Shown: positions 8,355 through 16,063, counted from the stretch's first letter. The stretch: DNA of 17,716 nucleotides from Ardenticatenaceae bacterium (GCA_020634395.1 JACKBU010000046.1:1-17716); one strand, 5' to 3'. Numbers and translations: made by a program. Notes: a model not told the origin generated them from the sequence alone.

Positions 8355-8439
8355 GGCAGTTCCCTCTCCCCAACCCTCTCCCTTGGGGAGAGGGAGCCGG
8401 CCTTCCCCTCCCTCCGGGAGGGGATTGAGGGGAGGGCAA
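8355..8439 (-). repeat. G-rich dispersed repeat, copy 5 (inverted)
   Basis: Read on the minus strand: CCCTCCCCTCAATCCCCTCC, hairpin 1, linker with GGCCGGCT, hairpin 2 CCCTCTCCCcaaGGGAGAGGG, then TTGGGGAGAGGGAACTGCC. It has the same organisation as copies 3 and 4 but stands alone, with no nuclease gene beside it. Confidence 0.87.
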
Positions 8440-8471
8440 ACGCTTACCCGGTTACGGCCCTAAACCCCCTC

Positions 8472-8529
8472 GCAGCCGCGGTATCCTCACCACATACTTC
8501 CCGGAGCATGGTAAGGATACCGCGGCTGC
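8472..8529. repeat. 16-bp perfect inverted repeat
   Basis: GCAGCCGCGGTATCCT at 8472-8487 pairs with AGGATACCGCGGCTGC at 8514-8529, a perfect 16-base match. After one mismatch the stem extends four more pairs, leaving a loop of about 16 bases. No T-run follows, so it is not a typical intrinsic terminator. It may be a small mobile palindrome or part of a structured RNA. Confidence 0.75.
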
Positions 8530-8608
8530 ATATTGGACGATCCATGCTGGAAGTTATTCTGGTAACAATGGGGAAAAAGAACGGTGCAGAAACAAGGGGG
8601 CGGTTCCT

Positions 8609-8642
8609 AGATTGGACCAATCTTTAAAGATTGGTCCAATCT
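8609..8642. repeat. Nested perfect palindrome downstream of surface protein gene
   Basis: AGATTGGACCAATCTT (8609-8624), spacer TA, then AAGATTGGTCCAATCT (8627-8642): a perfect 16-bp stem. Each arm is itself a palindrome (AGATTGG-N-CCAATCT), so the element can fold as one long or two short hairpins. It lies 24 bases beyond the stop at 8667 on that gene's transcript. There is no T-tract. Confidence 0.8.
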
Positions 8643-8666
8643 ACTTTCCGCTAAGCCAACGCCCTG

Positions 8667-11600
8667 TTAACGGGACACAAACGGCAAGAACAATTCGTGG
8701 GGCGTCACCGTTACGCCGTCTACCAGGTGGCCGCACTGGTCGTCGGGATTGACCACAATCACGTCATAACTGCCTACCGGCACACCGGCGGGCACAACGG
8801 CCGTTATCTCTGCCTCCGAGACCACCACCACGCTGCTCAGCAGGTACTCACTGTCATCGCTCATCAGCTTCACCACAGCGCCGTTGAGGAAGTGGCTGCC
8901 GTTGACGGTAACGGCCGTGGCCGTATTGACCTTCACGTTCGCCGGGGTGATGCTGTTGATCTCCGGCATGGCGCCAAACACCGTAAAGGCGTCGGGCAGC
9001 GTAGCCGACTGGTTATCGGGATTGGTTACCCGCACGTCGTAAGTGCCCTCCGGTACACTGCCGGGCACGTCGGCCAGCAGCTGCGTGGCCGAGACGACCA
9101 ATACGTTGTCCAGGGCGTAGACAGCCGCGCCGTTCACCAGGTCTACGGTGATGCCGGCCATAAAGTTACTGCCGTCGATGGTAACGGCCGTGGGCGCGCC
9201 CGCCGCTCCGGATTCCGGTGTAATCGCCAGCACGTCCGGCGCTTCCGCAGAGAGCAGGCTCAGGGAAGCCTGCCACGTCGTCACCGGATAACCCGCCGAC
9301 TGCAGGCTGGTGAAACTGTACAATCCGGCCGGGCGCGAGAAGGTCAGCGTATAGCTGGAACTATTGGCGATTTTGGCCGCCGGGTAATCGCCGATGGCCA
9401 TGTTGGTGAAACCTTCAGCCATCACCACCGCCAACTGGTAGGTGCCGGACAGGTTCAGGTCTACCACCACGTCCGAATTCAGGCCGGCCTCCAAAGAGAC
9501 ACCCGACCAGGTGTAAGCCGGCTGGGGCACGTCGCTGACGGCCAGCTCATAGCTCAGGGGGGCGCTGTTGGCGCCAGAGGCGGCCAGCCGCAGGCGCGCC
9601 GCCGCCGGCAGCGACAGCGCCGACCAGACGGTCTCTGTGCCGTAAACCGCCGGCAGGGTCATCGTCCGCGTGACCGCATCCCACACTTCCAGGCTGACGG
9701 CGTCGGCCGCTGCCCCGCTGAGGGTCAGCGACAGGTTGACCAGTTGGTCGGCGCCGGTATGCAGGGGCAGCCACTCTTCGGTAAAGTCGTTGCCGCTGCC
9801 GCCCAGTTCGCCGCCCGCTTTCTGGTAGGGCAGCGTGTCGGCGTCGGCCGCCGGGCCGCTCACGGCCACCTCCCAATCTGCCCCGGCCGCACTATCCTGG
9901 GCAATGCGTATATCATGGACTCCGGCGGGCACGAAGTAGGTCACGGCCGTGCTGCTTTCAACCGTCTTCTGGATGAACTGCTCATCCAGCAGCATCTGGT
10001 AACGCCCGGCATTCTGGCCCAGGTCGAAGGTGTACAGCCCGCCGGCCGGGAAGTCTAAACGGAAGTGGCTGGCTGCACCAGCAGCGGCGCTGTGGCCCGC
10101 CCAGGCCGCCGCCGGTTCGGGCACAGCCTGGAAAGCCAGTTCATAGGAGAGGGGGCCGGTGTTCCCAACGGCCGTCAGATGCACCCAGGCATCAGCCGGC
10201 AGATCCAGCGTCCGCCAGATGATCTCCTGGCCCTGGACAGGCAGGCTGTGCAGCACCGTGCCGCTGCTGTCCAGCACAGCGGCCTGCAGCCCATCGGCCG
10301 CGCTGCCTTGCACGGCCAGCGACAGGTTGACCGGCATGACATGGCCCAGGTGAATGGGCAGCCACTCTTCGGTGAAGTCGTTGCCGGTTCCACCCAGTTC
10401 GCCGCCCGCTTTTTCGTAGGGCAGCATGTCGTCGGCGGCGCCCACGGCCGAGACGGCCACGTCCCAATCCGCGCCGGCGGTTGTGTCCTGCGCCAGGTAG
10501 AGGTCGTGCAGCCCGGCGGGCACAAAGTAGGTGACACTGGTGCTGTTTTCGGCCGTTTTCTGCAGGTGGGTGCTGCCCGCAGTGGACAGCAGGAACTGGT
10601 AACGGCCGTTATCCACGCCGGCGTCGAAGGTATACAACCCGTCCTGCGGGAAGATGAGGCGGATGTGGCTCTCCGCGCCGGCCGGGGCTGCCAGACCGTC
10701 CCAGGTATAGGCGGCCGTAGGCAGGTGGTAAAACACCAGGGAAATAGTAACCGGGGCTGCGCCCTGGTTGCTCAGGGCGATGGTACTTGTGCCGGAGAGC
10801 GCGCCGGTGCCCCAGACAGTCTCGCCATCCAGGGCGCTGTCATCCCAGATCACCCCGCCGCCGCCGTCTCTGAGGGTTAAGCCGACAGGCGCACCGCTGA
10901 CAGCCAGGGCAAAGTTAAAGTCCAGGCTGCCCTGCGGCACCGTATACTGCGGCGTGACCGATTCACCGGGAGCCAGTTCGCCGTCAAAGACAAAGAAGCT
11001 TTCGCCCGCCGTAGCGGAGCGCACCGCCGCTGACCAGTCGGTGGCCGGGTACGCCGGGTCTTGCAGCACATACACCTCGTGCGGACCGGCCGTCACCATC
11101 ACGTCATAGGTGGTTTCGGAGCTGGCCTGGATTGTTTTGCCGGCCAGGGCATCATCCAGCACCAGCCGGGCGAAGCCGTCGGCGGCGTTCAGGGAGAACT
11201 GGTACAGGCCGGCTGCGGGGAAGTCGACCGTCACAACCGAGTTGGCGCCGGCGGCCAGGGAGGAGCCGCTCCAGGAGGCGGCCGCCGCGCCGGGCACGGC
11301 CCGGACTTCCATGTCGTAGCTCAAGGGAGCTGTGTTGCTGCCGGTTTGCAGGTGCAGGCGGTTCACCCCGGCCGAGAGGTCGAAGGTAAACCAGGTTTTC
11401 TCGCCGCCCATCACCGCCGGAGCCACAAAGTCGGGTGTACTGCTGCCCGCCTGATAGACAGCCAGCACCAGGTCATCGGCGGCGCCACCGGCTACGTCCA
11501 GGCTCAGGTTAACCGTAGCGGCGCCGGCCAGCGAGAGGGGCAGCCATTCCTGGCTAAAATCGTTGCCCGTGCCGCCAATCAGGCCGCCGCTGTTGGCAAA

Positions 11601-12920
11601 GGGCAGGCTGTCTGGCCCGGCGCTTTGCAGGCTGATGGCCACCGTCCAATCGGCGCCGGCCGCAGAATCCTGGTCCAGGGTGAGCAAGTGGGTTCCGGCG
11701 GGCACGTAGTACACCACGGAATCCCCAAAGCTTTCCACGGTTTTCTGGAGGTAGCTTTGCCCGTCTACCTGCAGAATAAACTGGAAACGGCCGTTCATCG
11801 AAAAGTCGAATTTGTACAGACCGGCGGTGGCAAACTGCAGGCGGGCTTTACTGTTAGCGCCGGAAGGATTGGCCGCACCCGCCCAGGTGTAGTCGGCCTG
11901 CGGCAGCGCGTCGATGGTCAGATCATAGCTGACCAGTCCGCCGGCGGCGGTGAGGTGGATAAAGCTTAACCCGGCCGGCAGATCAAAGGTTAGCCAGCCC
12001 GTTTCGCCGGTCTGCACGACCTGGCTGGCATTACTTTGGGCGATGCCGGCGTCCTTGGCAACCTGGTTGACCTCCACCAGCAAGCTGTGGCCGGGATCAC
12101 CGGCGGCGGTGACGACCATGTTGACTTCGGCCGGGGCGGCCAGATACACGGGCAGCCATTCTTCGTTTATCTGCGCGCTGCTCTGGCTGTAGGGTAAACT
12201 GTTGACGGCCGTACCGGTATAGGAAACGGCGACGTGCCAGTTAACAAAGCCGCCAGACGGATTTTGAACGATGCCCAGATGATGAGCGCCGGCGGGCACA
12301 AAGTAGACGGCACTGTCGGCCGCGGTGACTGTCTTCTGGATGTAGGTGTCATCAACGGTGAATTCGTAACGGCCGTTGGCATTCACGCCAAAGTTAAACG
12401 TATAAAGCCCACTTTGCGGAAAGATTAAACGCGCCTGGCTGTTGACCCCAGCGGGAGAAGCCGTGCCCACCCAGCTGTAAGGCGCCGCCGGTAGATCAAA
12501 AAACTTCAGGCTAAAGCCGGCGGCCAGGCTGCCGTCGTTGCTCAGGGTAAAGGTGTTAACGCCGGAGGTCAGCGTGACGCTGCCCCACACCGTCTCGCCT
12601 ACCTGCACGTCATTGCTCCACAACACGGCGTTCGCCGCGTTCCGAATTTCCACCGCCACCGGGGCATTTCCACTGCTCAGAGTGAAGGAAAAGTTGGCCG
12701 CCCGGCTGCCCGACGATTGGAAGTACGTGGGGGCAATGGCCGCGTGGGGGTTAATGGTGCCATTCAGGGAAAAGAAGGGCGTGGCGTTGACTTCTGATGA
12801 TAGCGCGCCCGGCTCGGCCGCCGCCGAGGAAAGCATACTAAAAGAAAAAAGGGTGACGCCAAGCAGTAACAAAACAAGAACCAATAAACGTCTGGAAACT
12901 GAGACAGAGAACACGGTCAT
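8667..12920 (-). CDS. Giant secreted repeat protein with IPT/TIG domains
   Basis: 1417-residue exported protein. The start at 12920 (MTVFSVSVSRRLLVLVLLLL) is preferred over the ATG at 13022 because it has a textbook AGGAGGT site six bases upstream and begins a signal peptide ending near SSAAA. The body consists of alternating beta-rich modules. One type reads YTWxGxAxPAGxxSxxRLxF, GLYTFD, NGRYQF, LQKTxE, VTYFVPAGxHDL and ADWxVAVS. The other reads GGTGNDFTEEWLP, VNLSL, W-TLDLPA and PLSYEL. The set of modules occurs twice as a higher-order duplication. The last 180 residues are two IPT/TIG-like immunoglobulin folds (ITPESGAAGAPTAVTIDGSNF and ITPANVKVNTATAVTVNGSHF), each with a VTNPDNQ or VVNPDDQ ending. 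No catalytic motif was seen; an adhesin or sheath/surface-layer role is an inference. The chain ends HELFLPFVSR. A TATAAT box lies at 12981-12986. Confidence 0.85.
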   Translation of the reverse strand: MTVFSVSVSRRLLVLVLLLLGVTLFSFSMLSSAAAEPGALSSEVNATPFFSLNGTINPHAAIAPTYFQSSGSRAANFSFTLSSGNAPVAVEIRNAANAVLWSNDVQVGETVWGSVTLTSGVNTFTLSNDGSLAAGFSLKFFDLPAAPYSWVGTASPAGVNSQARLIFPQSGLYTFNFGVNANGRYEFTVDDTYIQKTVTAADSAVYFVPAGAHHLGIVQNPSGGFVNWHVAVSYTGTAVNSLPYSQSSAQINEEWLPVYLAAPAEVNMVVTAAGDPGHSLLVEVNQVAKDAGIAQSNASQVVQTGETGWLTFDLPAGLSFIHLTAAGGLVSYDLTIDALPQADYTWAGAANPSGANSKARLQFATAGLYKFDFSMNGRFQFILQVDGQSYLQKTVESFGDSVVYYVPAGTHLLTLDQDSAAGADWTVAISLQSAGPDSLPFANSGGLIGGTGNDFSQEWLPLSLAGAATVNLSLDVAGGAADDLVLAVYQAGSSTPDFVAPAVMGGEKTWFTFDLSAGVNRLHLQTGSNTAPLSYDMEVRAVPGAAAASWSGSSLAAGANSVVTVDFPAAGLYQFSLNAADGFARLVLDDALAGKTIQASSETTYDVMVTAGPHEVYVLQDPAYPATDWSAAVRSATAGESFFVFDGELAPGESVTPQYTVPQGSLDFNFALAVSGAPVGLTLRDGGGGVIWDDSALDGETVWGTGALSGTSTIALSNQGAAPVTISLVFYHLPTAAYTWDGLAAPAGAESHIRLIFPQDGLYTFDAGVDNGRYQFLLSTAGSTHLQKTAENSTSVTYFVPAGLHDLYLAQDTTAGADWDVAVSAVGAADDMLPYEKAGGELGGTGNDFTEEWLPIHLGHVMPVNLSLAVQGSAADGLQAAVLDSSGTVLHSLPVQGQEIIWRTLDLPADAWVHLTAVGNTGPLSYELAFQAVPEPAAAWAGHSAAAGAASHFRLDFPAGGLYTFDLGQNAGRYQMLLDEQFIQKTVESSTAVTYFVPAGVHDIRIAQDSAAGADWEVAVSGPAADADTLPYQKAGGELGGSGNDFTEEWLPLHTGADQLVNLSLTLSGAAADAVSLEVWDAVTRTMTLPAVYGTETVWSALSLPAAARLRLAASGANSAPLSYELAVSDVPQPAYTWSGVSLEAGLNSDVVVDLNLSGTYQLAVVMAEGFTNMAIGDYPAAKIANSSSYTLTFSRPAGLYSFTSLQSAGYPVTTWQASLSLLSAEAPDVLAITPESGAAGAPTAVTIDGSNFMAGITVDLVNGAAVYALDNVLVVSATQLLADVPGSVPEGTYDVRVTNPDNQSATLPDAFTVFGAMPEINSITPANVKVNTATAVTVNGSHFLNGAVVKLMSDDSEYLLSSVVVVSEAEITAVVPAGVPVGSYDVIVVNPDDQCGHLVDGVTVTPHELFLPFVSR
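9240..12780 (-). repeat. Two-copy ~1.77-kb coding duplication
   Basis: Coding block about 12780-11010 recurs as about 11009-9240. Landmarks are about 1.77-1.79 kb apart: the NDF-EEWLP module at 11545-11610 against 9771-9835, its neighbour near 12154 against 10361, and the leading module FFSLNGTINPH (near 12770) against FFVFDGELAPG (near 11000). Within each block a subunit of about 592 bases recurs. The copies at 9771 and 10361 are close at DNA level, so duplication or conversion continued recently. Confidence 0.75.
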
Positions 12921-13245
12921 GCAATACCTCCTGAAGTACCTTTTACAATTCACGTAATAATAAGGTTGACGAACAGGCACATTATAGATCTTAAACCAGC
13001 CACTTCTCTGAAAGTAGTCCATCTTTCCTATCGGCCATGCCCGGCCGGCGACCCCAAGCAGGCCCAGGCTACTTGTAACTTTTCTGTACCCAGAACCTGT
13101 ATCTCTATCTATTAAGGCAACGGCCGTCTGCGAGTAAGATCAAAACACATACACTCCCGGTATGGATGATGGTCGGGGAACAGAAGATCGTTCTCCAACC
13201 TGGCACACAGTGCTTTTTACCCCTGCCCGGCACAATGAGGTATCT
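12921..13245. other. Divergent promoter region
   Basis: Gap between the minus-strand surface protein gene and the plus-strand membrane protein gene. It holds the AGGAGGT site and TATAAT box of the former and one ACGGCCGT palindrome at 13120-13127. I could not find a clear promoter for the plus strand. The ATG at 13162 opens the same frame as the gene at 13246 but lacks a ribosome site. Confidence 0.6.
12981..12986 (-). promoter_or_regulatory. Candidate -10 box of the surface protein gene
   Basis: A perfect TATAAT on the minus strand, about 60 bases before the start codon at 12920. The expected -35 position (13004-13009, AGAGAA) does not match TTGACA, so an activator or weak basal expression is likely if this is used. 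Confidence 0.4.
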
Positions 13246-13470
13246 ATGGATTCAGACCGTTCTACCGAAAAGCAGTTCCCCCACGTTCCCCCGGCGGACA
13301 GCGCCCCCGGCCCTGACGCGAACCCTGATCAAGCGCCGGGCAAAATCGAAGTATATGAACGGCCCAGATTCCCCCTGCTGGCCCAGCCGGGGCGGCTGGC
13401 GTTGTTGATTGTAGTGCTGCTGGTAATGGCCGTGCTCGTTCTCTGGTTCCTCTGGTATGCCGTTTTATAA
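13246..13470 (+). CDS. Small single-pass membrane protein, unknown function
   Basis: Seventy-four residues. I do not recognise the family. The ATG at 13246 has TGAGGT just upstream and is preferred to the in-frame ATG at 13162. The first 45 residues are hydrophilic and proline-rich (FPHVPPADSAPGPDANPDQAPG), followed by IEVYERPRFPLLAQPGR and a C-terminal membrane helix LALLIVVLLVMAVLVLWFLW. It probably sits with its N-terminus on one side of the cytoplasmic membrane and only two to three residues beyond the helix. The stress-type gene follows 66 bases later on the same strand, so co-transcription is possible. Confidence 0.55.
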   Translation: MDSDRSTEKQFPHVPPADSAPGPDANPDQAPGKIEVYERPRFPLLAQPGRLALLIVVLLVMAVLVLWFLWYAVL

Positions 13471-13536
13471 GCATGATGGTTCCTACCACAGCAACAGCCT
13501 GTTGCAGACAAGTCTATTAAGTAAGGAAGGAAAAAA

Positions 13537-14424
13537 ATGAAGACAATTGTTGGGATATATGATTATTTGAGTGAAGCACGCGATACAATTGACGATCTGG
13601 TTTCCGCCGGGATCGATCGCAACAACATCAGCCTGCTGATGACCGATCCGGACCAACGGTACGGCTCGGCTGTAGAAGAGGGCGGCAACGGCGAACAAGT
13701 GGCCGAAGCCACCGCCGAAGGCGCGGCCGTGGGCGGCGTTGTGGGCGGCCTGGCCGGCCTTGTAATCGGACTGGGTGCGTTCACCATTCCCGGACTGGGC
13801 TTTCTTGTAGGTGCTGGTCCTATCGTGGCCACACTGACCGGCGCTGGCGTCGGCGTGGTGGCCGGCGGCCTGATTGGCGCTCTCGTTGGCTGGGGCATTC
13901 CGGAAGAAGAAGCCGGCTATTACGCTGAAGGCGTGCGCCGCGGCGGTAAGTTAGTAGCCGTCAAAGCCGACGAGTCGCGTATCGACAACGTGAGCAGCAT
14001 CATGCACCGCCACAATCCGATTGACATTCGCGAACGGGCGGCGTCCTGGCAAGCCAGCGGCTGGACCGCCTACGACCGCGAAGCAACACCCTATACCCGC
14101 AACCAGATGCGCACGGAACGAGAACACTACTCGGACTTTGACGAGAACGACTACAACACCTACCTGGCGACGAACCGCCAGCATTACCAGACTCGCTACG
14201 GCACCTCTGGCTATGACTACGATCGCTACGACCCGGCTTACCGTTATGGGTATTATCTGGCCACCGACGACCGGTATCGCAATTACGACCGTTGGGAAGA
14301 CGTGGAACCCGACGCCCGCCGCCGCTGGCAGCATGATTACGCCACGGACCGCGGCAGTTGGGAAGAGTTCAAAGACGCCGTACGCCACGCCTGGGAAGAA
14401 ACCAAGGACGCCGTACGCACCTAA
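13537..14424 (+). CDS. YflT/GSP17M-type general stress protein
   Basis: Intact 295-residue protein starting MKTIVGIYDYLSEARDTIDD, preceded by AAGGAAGG. Residues 1 to about 45 match the general stress protein 17M/YflT domain (FDSLEEAxxAVxxLxxxGxxxxxIS type), which begins many bacterial stress-related membrane-associated proteins. Residues about 60-130 form a Gly/Ala-rich, two-stretch hydrophobic segment (GAAVGGVVGGLAGLVIGLGAF and GAGVGVVAGGLIGALVGWGI), probably membrane-inserted, then IPEEEAGYYAEGVRRGGKLVAV, which is typical of this family. The C-terminal 120 residues are rich in Tyr, Asp and Arg (SGYDYDRYDPAYRYGYY), then WEDVEPDARRRWQHDY and SWEEFKDAVRHAWEETKDAV, a module that recurs in other stress proteins. 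The biochemical role is unknown. A strong bidirectional terminator follows. Confidence 0.8.
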   Translation: MKTIVGIYDYLSEARDTIDDLVSAGIDRNNISLLMTDPDQRYGSAVEEGGNGEQVAEATAEGAAVGGVVGGLAGLVIGLGAFTIPGLGFLVGAGPIVATLTGAGVGVVAGGLIGALVGWGIPEEEAGYYAEGVRRGGKLVAVKADESRIDNVSSIMHRHNPIDIRERAASWQASGWTAYDREATPYTRNQMRTEREHYSDFDENDYNTYLATNRQHYQTRYGTSGYDYDRYDPAYRYGYYLATDDRYRNYDRWEDVEPDARRRWQHDYATDRGSWEEFKDAVRHAWEETKDAVRT

Positions 14425-14465
14425 ACTTAATGATTCCCTAAGTACAGGTAGTAGGTAGAAACGAA

Positions 14466-14501
14466 AAACGGCCGTAAGCCTCCCCAGACTTACGGCCGTT
14501 T
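14466..14501. terminator. Bidirectional intrinsic terminator
   Basis: AAACGGCCGTAAG (14466-14478) and CTTACGGCCGTTT (14489-14501) form a perfect 13-bp stem with a 10-base loop, flanked by A residues on the left and T residues on the right. It lies between the convergent stress protein and kinase genes and can serve both. Each arm contains the dispersed palindrome ACGGCCGT. Confidence 0.75.
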
Positions 14502-14519
14502 GTTAACCCGCCAGGCAGG

Positions 14520-15413
14520 CTAGGCGGCAAAATAACGGTTGTACTCCCTCTCCACCAGGTCTGCACTCAACCCTTCATAAGCCAGTTCAGAAGAAGTAAT
14601 GCACAGCCCACTGACGATGGCGCCCAGGCGCAGGCAGCGGGCCACGTCATAACCCTGCGCCCGGCCGTATAACACCCCGGAGAAGAAAGCATCACCGGCC
14701 CCGTTGGTATCGTGGCGCTGGTAGGCGTCGATGATCGGTGTCTCCAGCCACTCTCCGGCCGCGGTTAAGGTGGTGGCTCCGTGACGGCCGTGTGTGCAAA
14801 TCACCAGCTGTTTGCCCTGGGCCAGACAATCGACCATGAAGGGACGGTAATTGGGCATCTGGTCGGAGCTGAACAGCAGCACATCGGCCGCGGCAATAAA
14901 GTCGTGGTGGTGGGGATTACGGCCGTCATAGTCGTGGAGGTCTACCCAGATCTCCTTGCCTTGCTGCCGCAGCAACGGGATGGCCGAACGGCAGAAATTC
15001 AGAATGTTTAAGGCCACAAAGTCGCAGCGGGCTATCTCCGGCTCCAGAATCGACCAATCCACGGCCACCTCATACGTGCCCGGCACAATGAAGATCGAGA
15101 TGCGCCCACCGCTGGCATCCATCAAATTGACGTGGCGCTTGGTGCCTCCCGGATCCAGGCCGTGGATGAAGCGAATTCCGGCGGCGGTTAACGGCCGTAT
15201 CACCCGGGGCGCAAATTCATCCTCGCCCAAAAGACCATAAAGCGTCACACCAAAATCCAGGCGGCATAAATTGAGCGCCTTGCCCGCGCCGGTTGACCCC
15301 ACCGTCTCGAAAAAGCGGCGCGGATAGACAGTTTGGGAACGCGGCGCGGGGAACTCATCGGTATAGATCATTGTGTTATACGATACGCCGCCTAATATCA
15401 ACACCTGTTTCAT
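14520..15413 (-). CDS. PfkB-family carbohydrate kinase
   Basis: Ribokinase-like kinase of 297 residues that should phosphorylate a sugar or nucleoside with ATP; the substrate cannot be named. The start MKQVLILGGVSYNTMIY at 15413 is preferred to the ATG at 15443 because a GAGAGG site lies just upstream and the longer form would overlap the preceding gene. The N-terminal PfkB region is seen in VGSTGAGKALNLCRLD and GLLGEDEFAPRVIRPLTAAGI. The C-terminal signature is DTNGAGDAFFSGVLYG, with the catalytic base Asp at residue 241. DHDY-type insertion (WVDLHDYDGRNPHHHDF) and SSDQMPNYRPF are consistent with the family. The gene begins nine bases after the lipoprotein stop at 15422, so the two form an operon. 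It ends at the bidirectional terminator. Confidence 0.85.
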   Translation of the reverse strand: MKQVLILGGVSYNTMIYTDEFPAPRSQTVYPRRFFETVGSTGAGKALNLCRLDFGVTLYGLLGEDEFAPRVIRPLTAAGIRFIHGLDPGGTKRHVNLMDASGGRISIFIVPGTYEVAVDWSILEPEIARCDFVALNILNFCRSAIPLLRQQGKEIWVDLHDYDGRNPHHHDFIAAADVLLFSSDQMPNYRPFMVDCLAQGKQLVICTHGRHGATTLTAAGEWLETPIIDAYQRHDTNGAGDAFFSGVLYGRAQGYDVARCLRLGAIVSGLCITSSELAYEGLSADLVEREYNRYFAA

Positions 15414-15421
15414 GTCGCCTC

Positions 15422-15967
15422 TCAACGGTAAAAGTCCAGCCAATCAATCGTAAATGAAGTGTACCCGCCTTCGCGGAAATCCAGCGGCAGCAGCACAGCA
15501 AAATAACCGTCATCCAGGGGAATATCCGTCTGGCCGTCGGCGTCGACGACCGTCAGCGCCATCTCATAACGGGTGTCCAGGGTTCGGGTCGGCGCATTCT
15601 GTCCCGGCAGCAGCACGGTCTGGTCGACGAACTTTTCGGCTGTGCTGGGCACGGCCGTGTGCACTTCCACATCGCCATAGGTCACCGTCAGCGATTCCAA
15701 ACCAGGCAGATGCAGCCGCACTTCAACCCGTTCCGGCCATGCGCCGTCCGCCCGGCTGATCTCCGCCCGGCCCATACCGGTTTTGCTGGTAATGTCGAAT
15801 ACCACTTCCCCCGCGCCTGGGGTAACGGTGACTGTATCGGTGCCTTTGTCTACACTCACCTGGTATGGAGACGACTCAGGCGTGGCGGCGCCCGCTGCCC
15901 CACAACCGGTTACCAGAAGCAGCAGCACCAGAAGCCCGGCCCACTGCGGCGTGAACGATGAATTCAT
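15422..15967 (-). CDS. Predicted lipoprotein, unknown function
   Basis: A 181-residue protein with a lipoprotein signal peptide: MNSSFTPQWAGLLVLLLLVTGCGAA, lipobox LVTGC with Cys22, so it should be anchored on the outer face of the cytoplasmic membrane. The mature part is beta-rich (YQVSVDKGTDTVTVTPGAG, VVFDITSKTGMGRAEISR, VEVRLHLPGLESLTVTYGD, FTIDWLDFYR) and resembles a small jelly-roll or immunoglobulin-like domain; I do not recognise a named family. A GGAGGT site is nine bases before the ATG. It heads a two-gene unit with the PfkB kinase, driven by an extended -10 promoter at 16038-16046. What a lipoprotein and a sugar kinase share is unclear. Confidence 0.7.
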   Translation of the reverse strand: MNSSFTPQWAGLLVLLLLVTGCGAAGAATPESSPYQVSVDKGTDTVTVTPGAGEVVFDITSKTGMGRAEISRADGAWPERVEVRLHLPGLESLTVTYGDVEVHTAVPSTAEKFVDQTVLLPGQNAPTRTLDTRYEMALTVVDADGQTDIPLDDGYFAVLLPLDFREGGYTSFTIDWLDFYR

Positions 15968-15988
15968 ATGCAGTTTACCTCCAGTCTA

Positions 15989-16022
15989 CCGGCGGTGAGT
16001 GATAGGGTTTTTGATCCGCCGG
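15989..16022 (-). promoter_or_regulatory. Possible leader hairpin of the lipoprotein operon
   Basis: CCGGCGG (16022-16016) and CCGCCGG (15995-15989), read on the minus strand, could pair in the short leader between the promoter and the GGAGGT site (15982-15977). Seven pairs with a 20-base loop; it may be chance. Confidence 0.25.
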
Positions 16023-16037
16023 CCGTTTCGCCGCTGC

Positions 16038-16046
16038 ATTATAGCA
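16038..16046 (-). promoter_or_regulatory. Extended -10 promoter of the lipoprotein-kinase operon
   Basis: On the minus strand TGCTATAAT is a perfect extended -10 element (TGnTATAAT), about 70 bases before the start codon at 15967. No good -35 box is seen, which such promoters do not require. It sits just downstream of the protease stop codon at 16064. Confidence 0.5.
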
Positions 16047-16063
16047 GGTAACGGCCGTGCCGT

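Larger units (their letters stand above)
8084..8666. other. Intergenic region with promoter and three palindromes
   Basis: No convincing gene was found. It holds the ribosome site and promoter of the beta-propeller gene (8084-8220), a small GCCGCC/GGCGGC stem at 8261-8280, the inverted copy 5 of the G-rich repeat, and two unrelated long inverted repeats at 8472-8529 and 8609-8642. Open frames here only translate repeats. Confidence 0.7.

Noticed and set aside
8697..10058. Long plus-strand open frame of 453 codons (and others at 10065-10880 and 11061-11969)
   Set aside because: They are antisense to the repetitive surface protein gene, lack a recognisable domain and arise from its G+C-rich codon pattern.
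13162..13245. Upstream start for the small membrane protein
   Set aside because: No ribosome site and no conserved-looking sequence; the ATG at 13246 has TGAGGT in place.
13491..13505. GCAACAGCCTGTTGC palindrome before the stress gene
   Set aside because: Seven-base arms are easily found by chance and no promoter could be aligned to call it an operator.
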